A DNA stretch of 64,000 bases from Streptomyces longisporoflavus (GTDB lineage: Bacteria; Actinomycetota; Actinomycetes; Streptomycetales; Streptomycetaceae): positions 1-64,000 of the forward strand of contig NZ_BMTR01000012.1 of assembly GCF_014649775.1 (NCBI RefSeq), given 5' to 3'. Below are positions 43,167-51,702 of the stretch, one piece after another. The notes beneath the pieces are model-generated. The model did not search any database, was not told the DNA's origin, and worked only from the letters and a program-made list of their open reading frames with translations. A program made the translations under genes and the position numbers. The first letter of the stretch is position 1. Each line of letters starts with the position of its first letter.

Positions 43167-44510
43167 TCAGGCCCCCGGCCTGCCCATCGCCCGGTAAGTC
43201 CACCCCGCCGCCCGCCAGATCTCCGGGTCCAGCGCGTTGCGGCCGTCCAGGATGAGGCGGTTCGAGGCCACCTCGCCCAGGGCCTGCGCGTCCAGCTCGC
43301 GGAATTCGCGCCACTCGGTCAGGTGCAGCACGACGTCCGCGCCCCGCACCGCCTCCACGGCCGACTCCGCGTACGCCAGCGTCGGGAAGAGCCTGCCCGC
43401 GTTCTCCATGCCCTTGGGGTCGTACACGGTGACCTGGCCGCCCTGGAGGTGGATCTGCCCGGCGACGTTCAGCGCGGGCGAGTCACGTACGTCGTCCGAG
43501 TCCGGCTTGAACGTGGCCCCGAGGACCGCGACCCGCTTGCCCAGGAAGGACCCGCCGCCCAGTGCCTCGCGCGCCATCTCCACCATCTGCCCGCGCCGGC
43601 GCATGTTGATGGAGTCGATCTCACGGAGGAACGTCAGCGCCTGGTCCGCGCCCAGTTCGCCCGCCCGCGCCATGAACGCCCGGATGTCCTTGGGCAGGCA
43701 GCCGCCGCCGAAGCCGATGCCGGCCCGCAGGAACTTCTTGCCGATCCGGTCGTCGTAACCGAGCGCCTCCGCCAGCTTCACGACATCGCCGCCCGCGGCC
43801 TCGCACACCTCGGCCATGGCGTTGATGAACGAGATCTTCGTGGCCAGGAAGGAGTTGGCCGCGGTCTTCACCAGCTCGGAGGTCGGGAAGTCCGTCACGA
43901 CGAAGGGCGAACCCTCGCCGATCGGCCCCGCGTACACCTCGCGGAGCAGCTTCTCGGCGTGCGCGCTGCGGACGCCGACGACGATGCGGTCCGGGTGCAG
44001 CGTGTCCTTCACGGCGAAGCCCTCGCGGAGGAACTCCGGGTTCCAGGCCAGCTCGGCCTCGGCGCCCGCCGGAGCGTTCGCGGCCAGCTCGCGCGCGAGG
44101 CGGTCCGCCGAGCCGACCGGCACGGTCGACTTGCCGACGACCAGCGCGGGCCGCGTCAGATGCGGGGCGAGCTGCGCGAAGGCGCTGTCGACGTAGCTCA
44201 TGTCGCAGGCGTACTCGCCGTGCTTCTGCGGGGTGTTCACGCAGACGAAGTGCACGTCGCCGAAGGCCGCGACCTCGGCGAAGTCCATGGTGAAGCGCAG
44301 CCGCCCGCTGGAGCCCTCGATCCCGGCGACGTGCTTGCGCAGCAGCTCCTCAAGGCCGGGCTCGTACATGGGGACCTCGCCCCGCTGCAGCATCTCGATC
44401 TTCTCAGGCACGACGTCGAGGCCGAGCACCTCGAAACCGAGCTCGGCCATGGCCGCGGCGTGCGTCGCACCGAGGTAGCCGGTGCCGATCACGGTGATCT
44501 TGAGGGCCAT
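43167..44510 (-). CDS. ugd: UDP-glucose 6-dehydrogenase
   Basis: 447 residues, ATG at 44510 with GGAG upstream. N-terminal Rossmann motif GTGYLG (residues ~8-13); catalytic Cys in GFGGGCLPKDIRAF; C-terminal UDP-binding domain with GATFKPDSDDVRDSPAL. Oxidises UDP-glucose to UDP-glucuronate in two NAD-dependent steps, a precursor of acidic wall or capsule polysaccharides. GDP-mannose dehydrogenase is a related alternative; the closest fit is UDP-glucose. Confidence 0.9.
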   Translation of the reverse strand: MALKITVIGTGYLGATHAAAMAELGFEVLGLDVVPEKIEMLQRGEVPMYEPGLEELLRKHVAGIEGSSGRLRFTMDFAEVAAFGDVHFVCVNTPQKHGEYACDMSYVDSAFAQLAPHLTRPALVVGKSTVPVGSADRLARELAANAPAGAEAELAWNPEFLREGFAVKDTLHPDRIVVGVRSAHAEKLLREVYAGPIGEGSPFVVTDFPTSELVKTAANSFLATKISFINAMAEVCEAAGGDVVKLAEALGYDDRIGKKFLRAGIGFGGGCLPKDIRAFMARAGELGADQALTFLREIDSINMRRRGQMVEMAREALGGGSFLGKRVAVLGATFKPDSDDVRDSPALNVAGQIHLQGGQVTVYDPKGMENAGRLFPTLAYAESAVEAVRGADVVLHLTEWREFRELDAQALGEVASNRLILDGRNALDPEIWRAAGWTYRAMGRPGA

Positions 44511-44699
44511 GCGGTGCTCCAGGGGTCTACGGCCGTCAGTGCGGTGCCCGAGCATAGTCGGGCCCTTGACCGGGCACGTTTCCGCCATTGGCAACCGCCG
44601 ACTGCCCGCTGTCGGCAAGCTCACGTATCCCTCGTGTGAGCCGCCCTCTAAAATTTGGGTTACTTAACGGTAATTAGCGTCCTTGGAGCGTGAGAAACC

Positions 44700-45857
44700 T
44701 TGGCCGGATCGGCTGATTTCGACCTGTACCGCCCGTCCGAGGAGCACGACATGCTCCGCGACGCGATCCGATCGCTCTCCGAGGCGAAGATCGCACCCTT
44801 CGCCGCCGCGGTCGACGAGGAGGCCCGCTTCCCGCAGGAGGCGCTCGACGCCCTCGTCTCCTCCGACCTGCACGCCGTGCACGTACCGGAGAGCTACGGC
44901 GGCACCGGCGCCGACGCGCTCGCCACGGTCATCGTGATCGAGGAGGTGGCCCGCGTCTGTGCCTCGTCCTCCCTGATCCCGGCCGTGAACAAGCTGGGCT
45001 CGCTCCCCGTGATCCTCTCCGGGTCCGAGGAGCTGAAGAAGAAGTACATGACGCCGCTCGCCAAGGGCGAGGGCATGTTCTCGTACTGCCTCTCCGAGCC
45101 GGACGCCGGTTCGGACGCGGCGGGCATGAAGACGAAGGCCGTCCGTGACGGCGACTCCTGGGTCCTCAACGGCGTGAAGCGCTGGATCACGAACGCGGGC
45201 GTCTCCGAGTACTACACGGTGATGGCCGTGACCGACCCGACCAAGCGCTCGAAGGGCATCTCGGCCTTCGTCGTCGAGAAGTCGGACGAGGGTGTCTCCT
45301 TCGGCGCCCCGGAGAAGAAGCTCGGCATCAAGGGTTCGCCGACCCGCGAGGTCTACTTCGACAACGTCCGCATCCCCGCCGACCGCATGATCGGCGAGGA
45401 GGGCACGGGCTTCGCCACGGCGATGAAGACCCTGGATCACACCCGCATCACCATCGCGGCCCAGGCGCTCGGCATCGCGCAGGGCGCCCTGGACTACGCC
45501 AAGGGGTACGTCCAGGAGCGCAAGCAGTTCGGCAAGCCGATCGGCGACTTCCAGGGCGTGCAGTTCATGCTCGCGGACATGGCGATGAAGATCGAGGCCG
45601 CACGTCAGCTGACGTACGCGGCGGCGGCCAAGTCGGAGCGCGGTGACGCGGACCTCACCTTCCAGGGCGCTGCCGCCAAGTGCTTCGCCTCGGACGTCGC
45701 GATGGAGGTCACCACGGACGCCGTCCAGCTGCTCGGCGGCTACGGCTACACCCGTGACTACCCCGTCGAGCGCATGATGCGCGACGCGAAGATCACGCAG
45801 ATCTACGAGGGCACGAACCAGGTCCAGCGGATCGTGATGGCCCGCAACCTGCCGTAA
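44700..45857 (+). CDS. Acyl-CoA dehydrogenase
   Basis: 385 residues, probable TTG start at 44700 with GGAG 11 bases upstream. FAD-dependent acyl-CoA dehydrogenase: signature 1 near residues 124-138 (YCLSEPDAGSDAAG), signature 2 in QLLGGYGYTRDYPVERMMRD, and catalytic Glu in IYEGTNQVQR. Introduces the alpha,beta double bond in fatty acid or branched-chain amino acid breakdown. Corresponds to FadE25 of mycobacteria by synteny. Upstream is a locally AT-rich stretch (44648-44680) likely to hold the promoter. Confidence 0.94.
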   Translation: MAGSADFDLYRPSEEHDMLRDAIRSLSEAKIAPFAAAVDEEARFPQEALDALVSSDLHAVHVPESYGGTGADALATVIVIEEVARVCASSSLIPAVNKLGSLPVILSGSEELKKKYMTPLAKGEGMFSYCLSEPDAGSDAAGMKTKAVRDGDSWVLNGVKRWITNAGVSEYYTVMAVTDPTKRSKGISAFVVEKSDEGVSFGAPEKKLGIKGSPTREVYFDNVRIPADRMIGEEGTGFATAMKTLDHTRITIAAQALGIAQGALDYAKGYVQERKQFGKPIGDFQGVQFMLADMAMKIEAARQLTYAAAAKSERGDADLTFQGAAAKCFASDVAMEVTTDAVQLLGGYGYTRDYPVERMMRDAKITQIYEGTNQVQRIVMARNLP

Positions 45858-45882
45858 CCCGGAGCAGTACCCGGGTCCGCAT

Positions 45883-45919
45883 CAGCCGCCCTTCCCCTGC
45901 CTCAGGGGGAGGGCGGCTG
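45883..45919. terminator. Bidirectional terminator, acyl-CoA dehydrogenase / MarR
   Basis: 15-base arms (45883-45897 and 45905-45919) with one mismatch and a 7-base loop. It overlaps the last codons of the convergent MarR gene. Confidence 0.75.
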
Positions 45920-46390
45920 CGTTTTGCGCAGGTCCTGGTTCGGCGCGACAACCGGGTCGAGGACCGGCGGGTCGCCCCACGGGAGTTCGAGCGCCGCCCG
46001 CAGCGCCCGCACCTGCCGCTCGCCGATCCGGTCGGCGAGCTCCCGCTCGACGCGGCGCAGGACCAGCTCCGCCCTGTGGTGCGTACGGGCGCCCTCCTCG
46101 GTGCGGCGGATCAGCCGCTGGCGCCCGGAGGAGGGGTCGGGGACCTGCTCCAGGAGGCCCGCCGCGACCAGGCCGTGCACCGCCTGGTGTGCCGTCTGGC
46201 GGGTGACGCCCATCCGGCGGGCCAGCTCGGAGACCGTCGTGCCCTGCTCGTCGAGGACGGCGAAGAGGCCCGCCTGGGTCGGCGAGACATGGGCCTCCCC
46301 CGCCTCCTCCAGGGTCGCGAGGAGCGCGTCCTCGAACCAGCGGCGGGCGTCGCCCAGGAGTTGCGGGAGGTTGCGGCCGGTGGCGTGCAT
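45902..46390 (-). CDS. MarR family transcriptional regulator
   Basis: 162 residues. Winged helix-turn-helix with TVSELARRMGVTRQTAHQAV as the recognition region (residues ~52-71) and the wing at DPSSGRQRLIRRTEEG. Divergent from the quercetinase gene across 120 bases, so it probably represses the quercetinase-hydrolase operon in response to a phenolic or flavonoid ligand. That target is inferred from position. Confidence 0.9.
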   Translation of the reverse strand: MHATGRNLPQLLGDARRWFEDALLATLEEAGEAHVSPTQAGLFAVLDEQGTTVSELARRMGVTRQTAHQAVHGLVAAGLLEQVPDPSSGRQRLIRRTEEGARTHHRAELVLRRVERELADRIGERQVRALRAALELPWGDPPVLDPVVAPNQDLRKTQPPSP

Positions 46391-46510
46391 GCCGAGAGCC
46401 TATGGGTCCGCGGGAGCGGTCGCCCCTTGCCCCTCATGGACTCTCTATGTCAGGCTGCCTGACGTTTCCCCTCGATATCCCCTCGTTTTCCAGCACCCCC
46501 GGGAGAGCCC

Positions 46511-47068
46511 ATGACGATCGAGTACGCCACCCGCCACCGGAGCGCCTCCCGCATCCCCGCCGAGCCGGGCAAGCCCTACGTCATCGAGAAGGGCGAGGGC
46601 GACCGCGCCCATCTGTTCGGCGACCTGGTCACCATCTACGCGGGCGGCGAGCAGACCGAGAACGGCTTCAACTTCTTCACCGTCGAAGGCCCCAAGGGCA
46701 ACGTCATCCCGGCCCACCTGCACCCCGACACGTACGAGGTCTTCTACGTCACCCAGGGCGCCGTCCGCCTCTTCGTCGAGGACCTCGACGGCGAGCAGCA
46801 GGAGAAGCTCCTGACCCCCGGCGACTTCGGTTTCGTGCCCAAGAACTGTCCGCACGCCTACCGCATGGAGCGCCACCACAGCCAGGTCGTCGGCGTCGCC
46901 GCGGGCCCCGGCGGCACCTTCGAGCGGTTCTTCGAGACGCTCGGGGCGCCCGCCGAAGGGCTCGGCCTGCCGCGCGAGCCCGTCGTGCCCACGCCCGACA
47001 AGTTCGCCACCGTCCCCCAGCAGTACGACGTGCGCTTCCTGCCCGAGCACCAGTGGCGCACCCGGTGA
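46511..47068 (+). CDS. queD: Quercetin 2,3-dioxygenase (monocupin)
   Basis: 185 residues, ATG with GGGAGAG upstream. A single-cupin quercetinase: metal ligands His69, His71, Glu76 (PAHLHPDTYEVF) and His115 (CPHAYRMERHH) fall at the same numbers as in the characterised nickel enzyme QueD of Streptomyces sp. FLA, and length and start agree. Opens the flavonol heterocycle and releases CO. Coupled by GTGA overlap to the hydrolase gene, whose product may cleave the resulting depside. Confidence 0.93.
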   Translation: MTIEYATRHRSASRIPAEPGKPYVIEKGEGDRAHLFGDLVTIYAGGEQTENGFNFFTVEGPKGNVIPAHLHPDTYEVFYVTQGAVRLFVEDLDGEQQEKLLTPGDFGFVPKNCPHAYRMERHHSQVVGVAAGPGGTFERFFETLGAPAEGLGLPREPVVPTPDKFATVPQQYDVRFLPEHQWRTR

Positions 47069-47946
47069 GCCCGGCAGGCCCGGCCCTGCGGGAGCTGATC
47101 GCCGCACCCCACCCCGACGTCGCGCCCCTTCCGCCCGCCGCACACCCGGCGCCGGATGTGCGGGTCCTGCGCGGCGTCCCGTACGGCGAAGTCGAAGGCA
47201 GCCGTCCGCTCGAACTCGACCTGTGGCTGCCCGCCGCCGGAAACGAGCCCGCCCCTCTGGTCCTCTTCGTGCACGGCGGCGCCTGGCGTCGCGGGCGCCG
47301 TGACGACATGGGGCTGCGGACCCGGCACTGGTCCCCCGGCCCGCTGCAACGCATCGCCGCGGCGGGCTTCGCGGTGGCCTGCGCCGACTACCGGCTCAGC
47401 GGCGAGGCCCGCTTTCCCGCCCCGCTCGACGACCTGCGGGCCGCGCTGCGCTGGCTCTCCCTCCGAGCGGCGGAGCTCGGCGTCGACACCTCACGCACCG
47501 TGCTGTGGGGCGAGTCCGCGGGCGGGCACCTGGCCTCGCTGCTCGCGCTCGACCCGGCGGTCCCGGCCGCCGGAGCCGTGATCTGGTACGCCCCGAGCGA
47601 CCTGACCGTCCCCCGCGGCCCGTTCGACCCGCACAGCGCCGCGACCCCGGAAGCTCTGCTGCTCGGCGCGGCGCCCGCATCCGTGCCCGAGCGTGCCCGC
47701 GCGGCCAGCCCCGTCGCGCAGGCACACCGGGACGCCCCGCCCTTCCTCCTGGTCCACGGCGAGCAGGACACGATGGTCCCGGCCACGCACAGCGAGGCGC
47801 TCGCGGCGCGGCTGCGGGAGGTGGGCACCCGCGTCGAACTGCGCATGGTGCCGGGCGCCGACCACGGCTGGTACGGAGCGCCCGACGCCGTGGTGGAAGA
47901 GGTTTTCGTCAGCTCGCTGCGGTTCGCGCGGGGGCTCGTGACGTAG
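47065..47946 (+). CDS. Alpha/beta hydrolase
   Basis: 293 residues, GTG start overlapping the queD stop by 4 bases. Alpha/beta hydrolase of the esterase/BD-FAE type: oxyanion loop HGGAW, nucleophile elbow GESAGG, acid in HGEQDTMVP, catalytic His in ADHGWYG. Genetic coupling to quercetinase suggests it hydrolyses the protocatechuoyl-phloroglucinol ester that QueD makes; this is inference. It is cytosolic (no signal peptide). Confidence 0.9.
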   Translation: MSPAGPALRELIAAPHPDVAPLPPAAHPAPDVRVLRGVPYGEVEGSRPLELDLWLPAAGNEPAPLVLFVHGGAWRRGRRDDMGLRTRHWSPGPLQRIAAAGFAVACADYRLSGEARFPAPLDDLRAALRWLSLRAAELGVDTSRTVLWGESAGGHLASLLALDPAVPAAGAVIWYAPSDLTVPRGPFDPHSAATPEALLLGAAPASVPERARAASPVAQAHRDAPPFLLVHGEQDTMVPATHSEALAARLREVGTRVELRMVPGADHGWYGAPDAVVEEVFVSSLRFARGLVT

Positions 47947-47967
47947 GGGGGCGTGGGGGCCGTAGAA

Positions 47968-48009
47968 AGCGGGGTGGGGCGCGGCCGGTCGGCCGCGCCC
48001 CACCCCGCT
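47968..48009. terminator. Bidirectional terminator, hydrolase / dipeptidase
   Basis: Perfect 19-base stem (47968-47986 and 47991-48009, loop GGTC), the longest in the window, between convergent genes. Confidence 0.9.
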
Positions 48010-48021
48010 GCCCGTACGCCC

Positions 48022-49230
48022 TCAGCCGTCCAGCTGCTGGAGCGTCGCGTTCGAAGGACCGCGCCGGGACTGCTCGTCCCGCGCCACGTCCTCGGCCGCG
48101 CCGAGCACGCGCACCGCGTTCCGCCACGTCAGCTTGGCCAGGTCCGGCTTCGACCAGCCGCGGGCCAGGAGCTCCGCGATCAGGTTCGGGTAGCCGGCGA
48201 CATCGTCGAGGCCGTCCGGCGTGAACGCCGTGCCGTCGTAGTCGCCGCCGATGCCGATGTGGTCGACGCCCGCCACCTCGCGCATGTGGTCGAGGTGGTC
48301 GGCGACCGTCGCGGCCGTGGCGACGGGGCGCGGCGTCGACTCCTCGAAGGCCGCGTGGACCTTCATGGCCTCCGGCGTCGTGTCCAGGTGGTGGAAACCG
48401 TGCGCCCGCATGTTCTCGTCGGCCGCCGCCGTCCAGTCGACCGCCGCCTGGAGAACGAACTTCGGGACGAACGTGGCCATCGCGACGCCGCCGTTGGCGG
48501 GCAGCCGCTCCAGGACGTCGTCCGGGATGTTGCGCGGGTGGTCGCACACCGCGCGCGCCGAGGAGTGCGAGAAGATCACCGGCGCCACGGAGGTGTCCAG
48601 GGCCGCCCGCATCGTCGTCGCCGCCACGTGCGAGAGGTCCACGAGCATGCCGCTGCGGTTCATCTCGCGTACGACCTCATGGCCGAACGCGGAGAGGCCG
48701 CCGACGCCGGGCTCGTCCGTCGCCGAGTCCGCCCACGCGATGTTGTCGTTGTGCGTCAGCGTCATGTAGCGGACGCCGAGCGCGTGCAACGCCCGCAGCG
48801 TGGCGAGGGAGTTGTTGATGGAGTGGCCGCCCTCTGCGCCCATCAACGACGCGATACGGCCCTCCGCCCGCGCCGCCTCCATGTCCGCAGCCGTCAGCGC
48901 GCGCCGCAGGTCCGCGGGGTAGCGCGTGAGCAACTGCTCGACGCAGTCGACCTGTTCGAGCGTCGCGCTCACCGCCGCGTCGCCCGTCAGGTCGGTGCGG
49001 ACGTACACCGACCAGAACTGCGCACCGACACCGCCCGCCCGCAGGCGAGCGATGTCCGTGTGCAGGCTGCCCGTCTGGTCGGCCGCGATGTCGAGGCGGT
49101 CGATGTCGTAACCCGCCTTCTCGCGCAGCGCCCAGGGCAGGTCGTTGTGCCCGTCGACCACCGGGAACTCGGCGAGGAGAGCGCGGGCGTCATCCAGCGA
49201 AGACGTGTCCGGGGACGTCATCCCGCTCAC
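48022..49230 (-). CDS. Membrane dipeptidase (peptidase M19)
   Basis: 402 residues from the GTG at 49230, overlapping the purE stop (GTGA); an ATG at 49221 is also possible. Metal-dependent dipeptidase with all ligand motifs: DGHNDLPW, MGAEGG, LVDLSHVA, VIFSHSSAR and GIGGDYDG. No signal peptide is evident, so it is probably cytosolic despite the family name. It lies downstream of purK-purE. The degenerate paralogue at 40955-42112 gives an internal comparison. Confidence 0.93.
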   Translation of the reverse strand: MSGMTSPDTSSLDDARALLAEFPVVDGHNDLPWALREKAGYDIDRLDIAADQTGSLHTDIARLRAGGVGAQFWSVYVRTDLTGDAAVSATLEQVDCVEQLLTRYPADLRRALTAADMEAARAEGRIASLMGAEGGHSINNSLATLRALHALGVRYMTLTHNDNIAWADSATDEPGVGGLSAFGHEVVREMNRSGMLVDLSHVAATTMRAALDTSVAPVIFSHSSARAVCDHPRNIPDDVLERLPANGGVAMATFVPKFVLQAAVDWTAAADENMRAHGFHHLDTTPEAMKVHAAFEESTPRPVATAATVADHLDHMREVAGVDHIGIGGDYDGTAFTPDGLDDVAGYPNLIAELLARGWSKPDLAKLTWRNAVRVLGAAEDVARDEQSRRGPSNATLQQLDG

Positions 49231-49769
49231 TTCCCCGAACCGAAGCCGAAGCCGGACCCCGCGCCCTCGACCTTGCTACGAAGGCGCTTGCCCTTCTCCG
49301 TGGCCTGTTCGTTCAGCTCCTGCTGGAACTCCCGCATACGACCGAGGAGTTCGGGGTCGTGCGCGGCGAGGATGCGCGCCGCGAGCAGGCCCGCGTTGCG
49401 CGCGCCGCCCACCGAGACCGTGGCCACCGGCACGCCCGCGGGCATCTGCACGATGGACAGGAGCGAGTCCATGCCGTCGAGGTACTTCAGCGGTACGGGC
49501 ACACCGATGACCGGCAGCGGCGTCACCGACGCGAGCATGCCGGGCAGATGCGCGGCGCCGCCGGCCCCCGCGATGATCGTCTTGAGCCCGCGGTCGGCCG
49601 CCTCCTCGCCGTACGCGACCATCTCGCGCGGCATGCGGTGCGCGGACACGACGTCGACCTCGTAGGGGATCTCGAACTCGTCGAGCGCCTTGGCCGCGGC
49701 CTCCATGACGGGCCAGTCGGAGTCCGAGCCCATGACGATGCCGACTACAGGTCCTACAGGTGCGGTCAT
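49227..49769 (-). CDS. purE: N5-carboxyaminoimidazole ribonucleotide mutase
   Basis: 180 residues. Class I PurE: VGIVMGSDSDWPVMEAA and SAHRMP for substrate binding, GAGGAAHLPGMLAS and VPVATVSVGGARNAGLLA further on. Rearranges N5-CAIR to CAIR in purine synthesis, acting directly on the PurK product. ATGA overlap with purK upstream and GTGA overlap with the dipeptidase downstream. The last ~10 residues (GSGFGFGSGK) are an extra tail. Confidence 0.96.
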   Translation of the reverse strand: MTAPVGPVVGIVMGSDSDWPVMEAAAKALDEFEIPYEVDVVSAHRMPREMVAYGEEAADRGLKTIIAGAGGAAHLPGMLASVTPLPVIGVPVPLKYLDGMDSLLSIVQMPAGVPVATVSVGGARNAGLLAARILAAHDPELLGRMREFQQELNEQATEKGKRLRSKVEGAGSGFGFGSGK

Positions 49770-50905
49770 TCGGTGATCGTTCCTCTGAGATAGCCGGCCG
49801 CGTGACGCGCGCGCTCCAGCACGTCGTCCAGGTCGTCGCCGTAGGTGTTGACGTGGCCGACCTTGCGGCCGGGCTTCACGTCCTTGCCGTACATGTGGAT
49901 CTTCAGCTGCGGGTCGCGCGCCATGCAGTGCAGGTACGCCTGGTACATGTCCGGGTAGTCGCCGCCCAGGACATTGGCCATGACCGTCCACTTCGCCCGC
50001 GGGCGCGGGTCGCCGAGGGGCAGGTCGAGCACCGCGCGCACGTGGTTGGCGAACTGGGACGTGATCGCCCCGTCCTGCGTCCAGTGGCCCGAGTTGTGCG
50101 GGCGCATCGCCAGCTCGTTCACCAGGATGCGGCCGTCGCGCGTCTCGAAGAGCTCGACCGCGAGATGGCCGACCACGTCGAGTTCCTTGGCGATGCGAAG
50201 CGCCAGCTCCTGCGCCGCGCCCGCGAGGTCCTCGGCGAGGCCGGGGGCCGGCGCGATCACCGTGTCGCAGACGCCGTCGACCTGCTGCGACTCGACGACG
50301 GGGTAGGCCACGGCCTGGCCGTGCGGCGAGCGCACGACGTTCGCCGCGAGTTCCCGTACGAAGTCGACCTTCTCCTCGGCCAGGACCGGGACACCGGCCC
50401 GGAAGGGATCTTCGGCGTCCTCGACGGAACGGACGAACCACACCCCCTTTCCGTCATAGCCGCCACGCACCGTCTTGAGGATCACGGGGAAGCCGTCGCC
50501 TTCGGCCGCGAAGGCGGCCACATCGGCCACGTCCCTCACGATCCGGTGGCGCGGGCACGGCACGCCGATCTCCGTGAGCTTCTCGCGCATGACGCCCTTG
50601 TCCTGGGCGTGCACCAGCGCGTCGGGCCCCGGGCGCACGGGGATGCCGTCCGCCTCCAGGGCCCGTAGATGCTCGGTGGGTACGTGTTCGTGATCGAAAG
50701 TGATCACGTCGCAGCCCCTCGCGAACTCGCGCAGCGTGTCGAGGTCGCGATAGTCGCCGATGACGACATCGCCGACGACCTGCGCCGCGGAGTCCTGAGG
50801 GGTGTCACTGAGGAGCTTGAATTTCAGGCCGAGGGGGATACCCGCCTCGTGGGTCATGCGGGCGAGCTGACCGCCGCCGACCATGCCGACTACCGGGAAC
50901 GTCAC
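49766..50905 (-). CDS. purK: N5-carboxyaminoimidazole ribonucleotide synthase
   Basis: 379 residues from the GTG at 50905 (an ATG at 50935 is the alternative, adding 10 residues). ATP-grasp enzyme: FPVVGMVGGGQLARM at the start, ILKTVRGGYDGKGVWFV for ATP binding, and VNELAMRPHNSGHWT for the metal/AIR site. Makes N5-CAIR from AIR, bicarbonate and ATP. Forms purK-purE-dipeptidase with 4-base overlaps. Confidence 0.95.
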   Translation of the reverse strand: MTFPVVGMVGGGQLARMTHEAGIPLGLKFKLLSDTPQDSAAQVVGDVVIGDYRDLDTLREFARGCDVITFDHEHVPTEHLRALEADGIPVRPGPDALVHAQDKGVMREKLTEIGVPCPRHRIVRDVADVAAFAAEGDGFPVILKTVRGGYDGKGVWFVRSVEDAEDPFRAGVPVLAEEKVDFVRELAANVVRSPHGQAVAYPVVESQQVDGVCDTVIAPAPGLAEDLAGAAQELALRIAKELDVVGHLAVELFETRDGRILVNELAMRPHNSGHWTQDGAITSQFANHVRAVLDLPLGDPRPRAKWTVMANVLGGDYPDMYQAYLHCMARDPQLKIHMYGKDVKPGRKVGHVNTYGDDLDDVLERARHAAGYLRGTITE

Positions 50906-51122
50906 ACCCCCAGGGTATCGGCCTGTATCAGCCATGTCGGAACGGCCGGTTCCCGTGCACCGTACGGGCTCGCCCGTCACAGAGCCGCCACAGTGTGGAA
51001 GCGTCCACGCGCGACGGGCAGGGGTCGCTGGTTAGCATGGCGGGGTTGACGCGACCGAATCACCAAATACGTCGACGAGACGACGACCGAACGAATCGAC
51101 GACGGGGGTTGGGGCGACCACC

Positions 51123-51662
51123 ATGACGGAACGTGGCGCACTACGGGTGCGAATGGAGCAGCTCGCGCGCGAAGTGGCCAAGTTCGGGGCCGTGGGAGCC
51201 CTGGGCACGCTGGTGAATTTCGGCGTCTCCAACCTGCTGTGGCACACGACGGACCTCCAGGCCGTGCGCGCGAACGTGATCGCCACGGTCGTCGCCATCG
51301 CCTTCAACTACGTCGGTTTCCGTTACTTCACGTACAGAGACCGCGACAAGAGCTCCCGCACCAAGGAGCTCTCGCTGTTCCTGATGTTCAGCGCGGTCGG
51401 CCTGGTGATCGAGAACGGCGTCCTGTACGCGGCGATCTACGGCTTCGACTGGGACAGCCCGCTCCAGCGCAACATCTTCAAGTTCGTGGGCATCGGCATC
51501 GCCACCTGCTTCCGCTTCTGGTCCTATCGCACCTGGGTCTTCAAGACGCTGCCCGCGCGGGAGGCCGTCGCCCGTGCGGAATCGTTCCTGGACGACGAGT
51601 CCCCGGCCGTCACGGCCGAGAAGGCCGAGGAGAAGCGGCCCGCGGCGCGGGGCACGCGCTGA
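51123..51662 (+). CDS. GtrA family membrane protein
   Basis: 179 residues with four hydrophobic helices in residues ~18-140: KFGAVGALGTLVNFG, then VVAIAFNYVGFRYFTYRD, and a final ATCFRFWSYRTWVF. GtrA proteins are thought to flip or support undecaprenyl-linked sugars for wall polysaccharides (Rv3277 position in mycobacteria). Charged, Ala/Glu-rich cytosolic tail. Divergent from purK, convergent with draK. Confidence 0.9.
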   Translation: MTERGALRVRMEQLAREVAKFGAVGALGTLVNFGVSNLLWHTTDLQAVRANVIATVVAIAFNYVGFRYFTYRDRDKSSRTKELSLFLMFSAVGLVIENGVLYAAIYGFDWDSPLQRNIFKFVGIGIATCFRFWSYRTWVFKTLPAREAVARAESFLDDESPAVTAEKAEEKRPAARGTR

Positions 51663-51702
51663 GCCTGCCTGACCTGCCGGGCTTGCCGGGCTCTTCGGCG
51701 CG

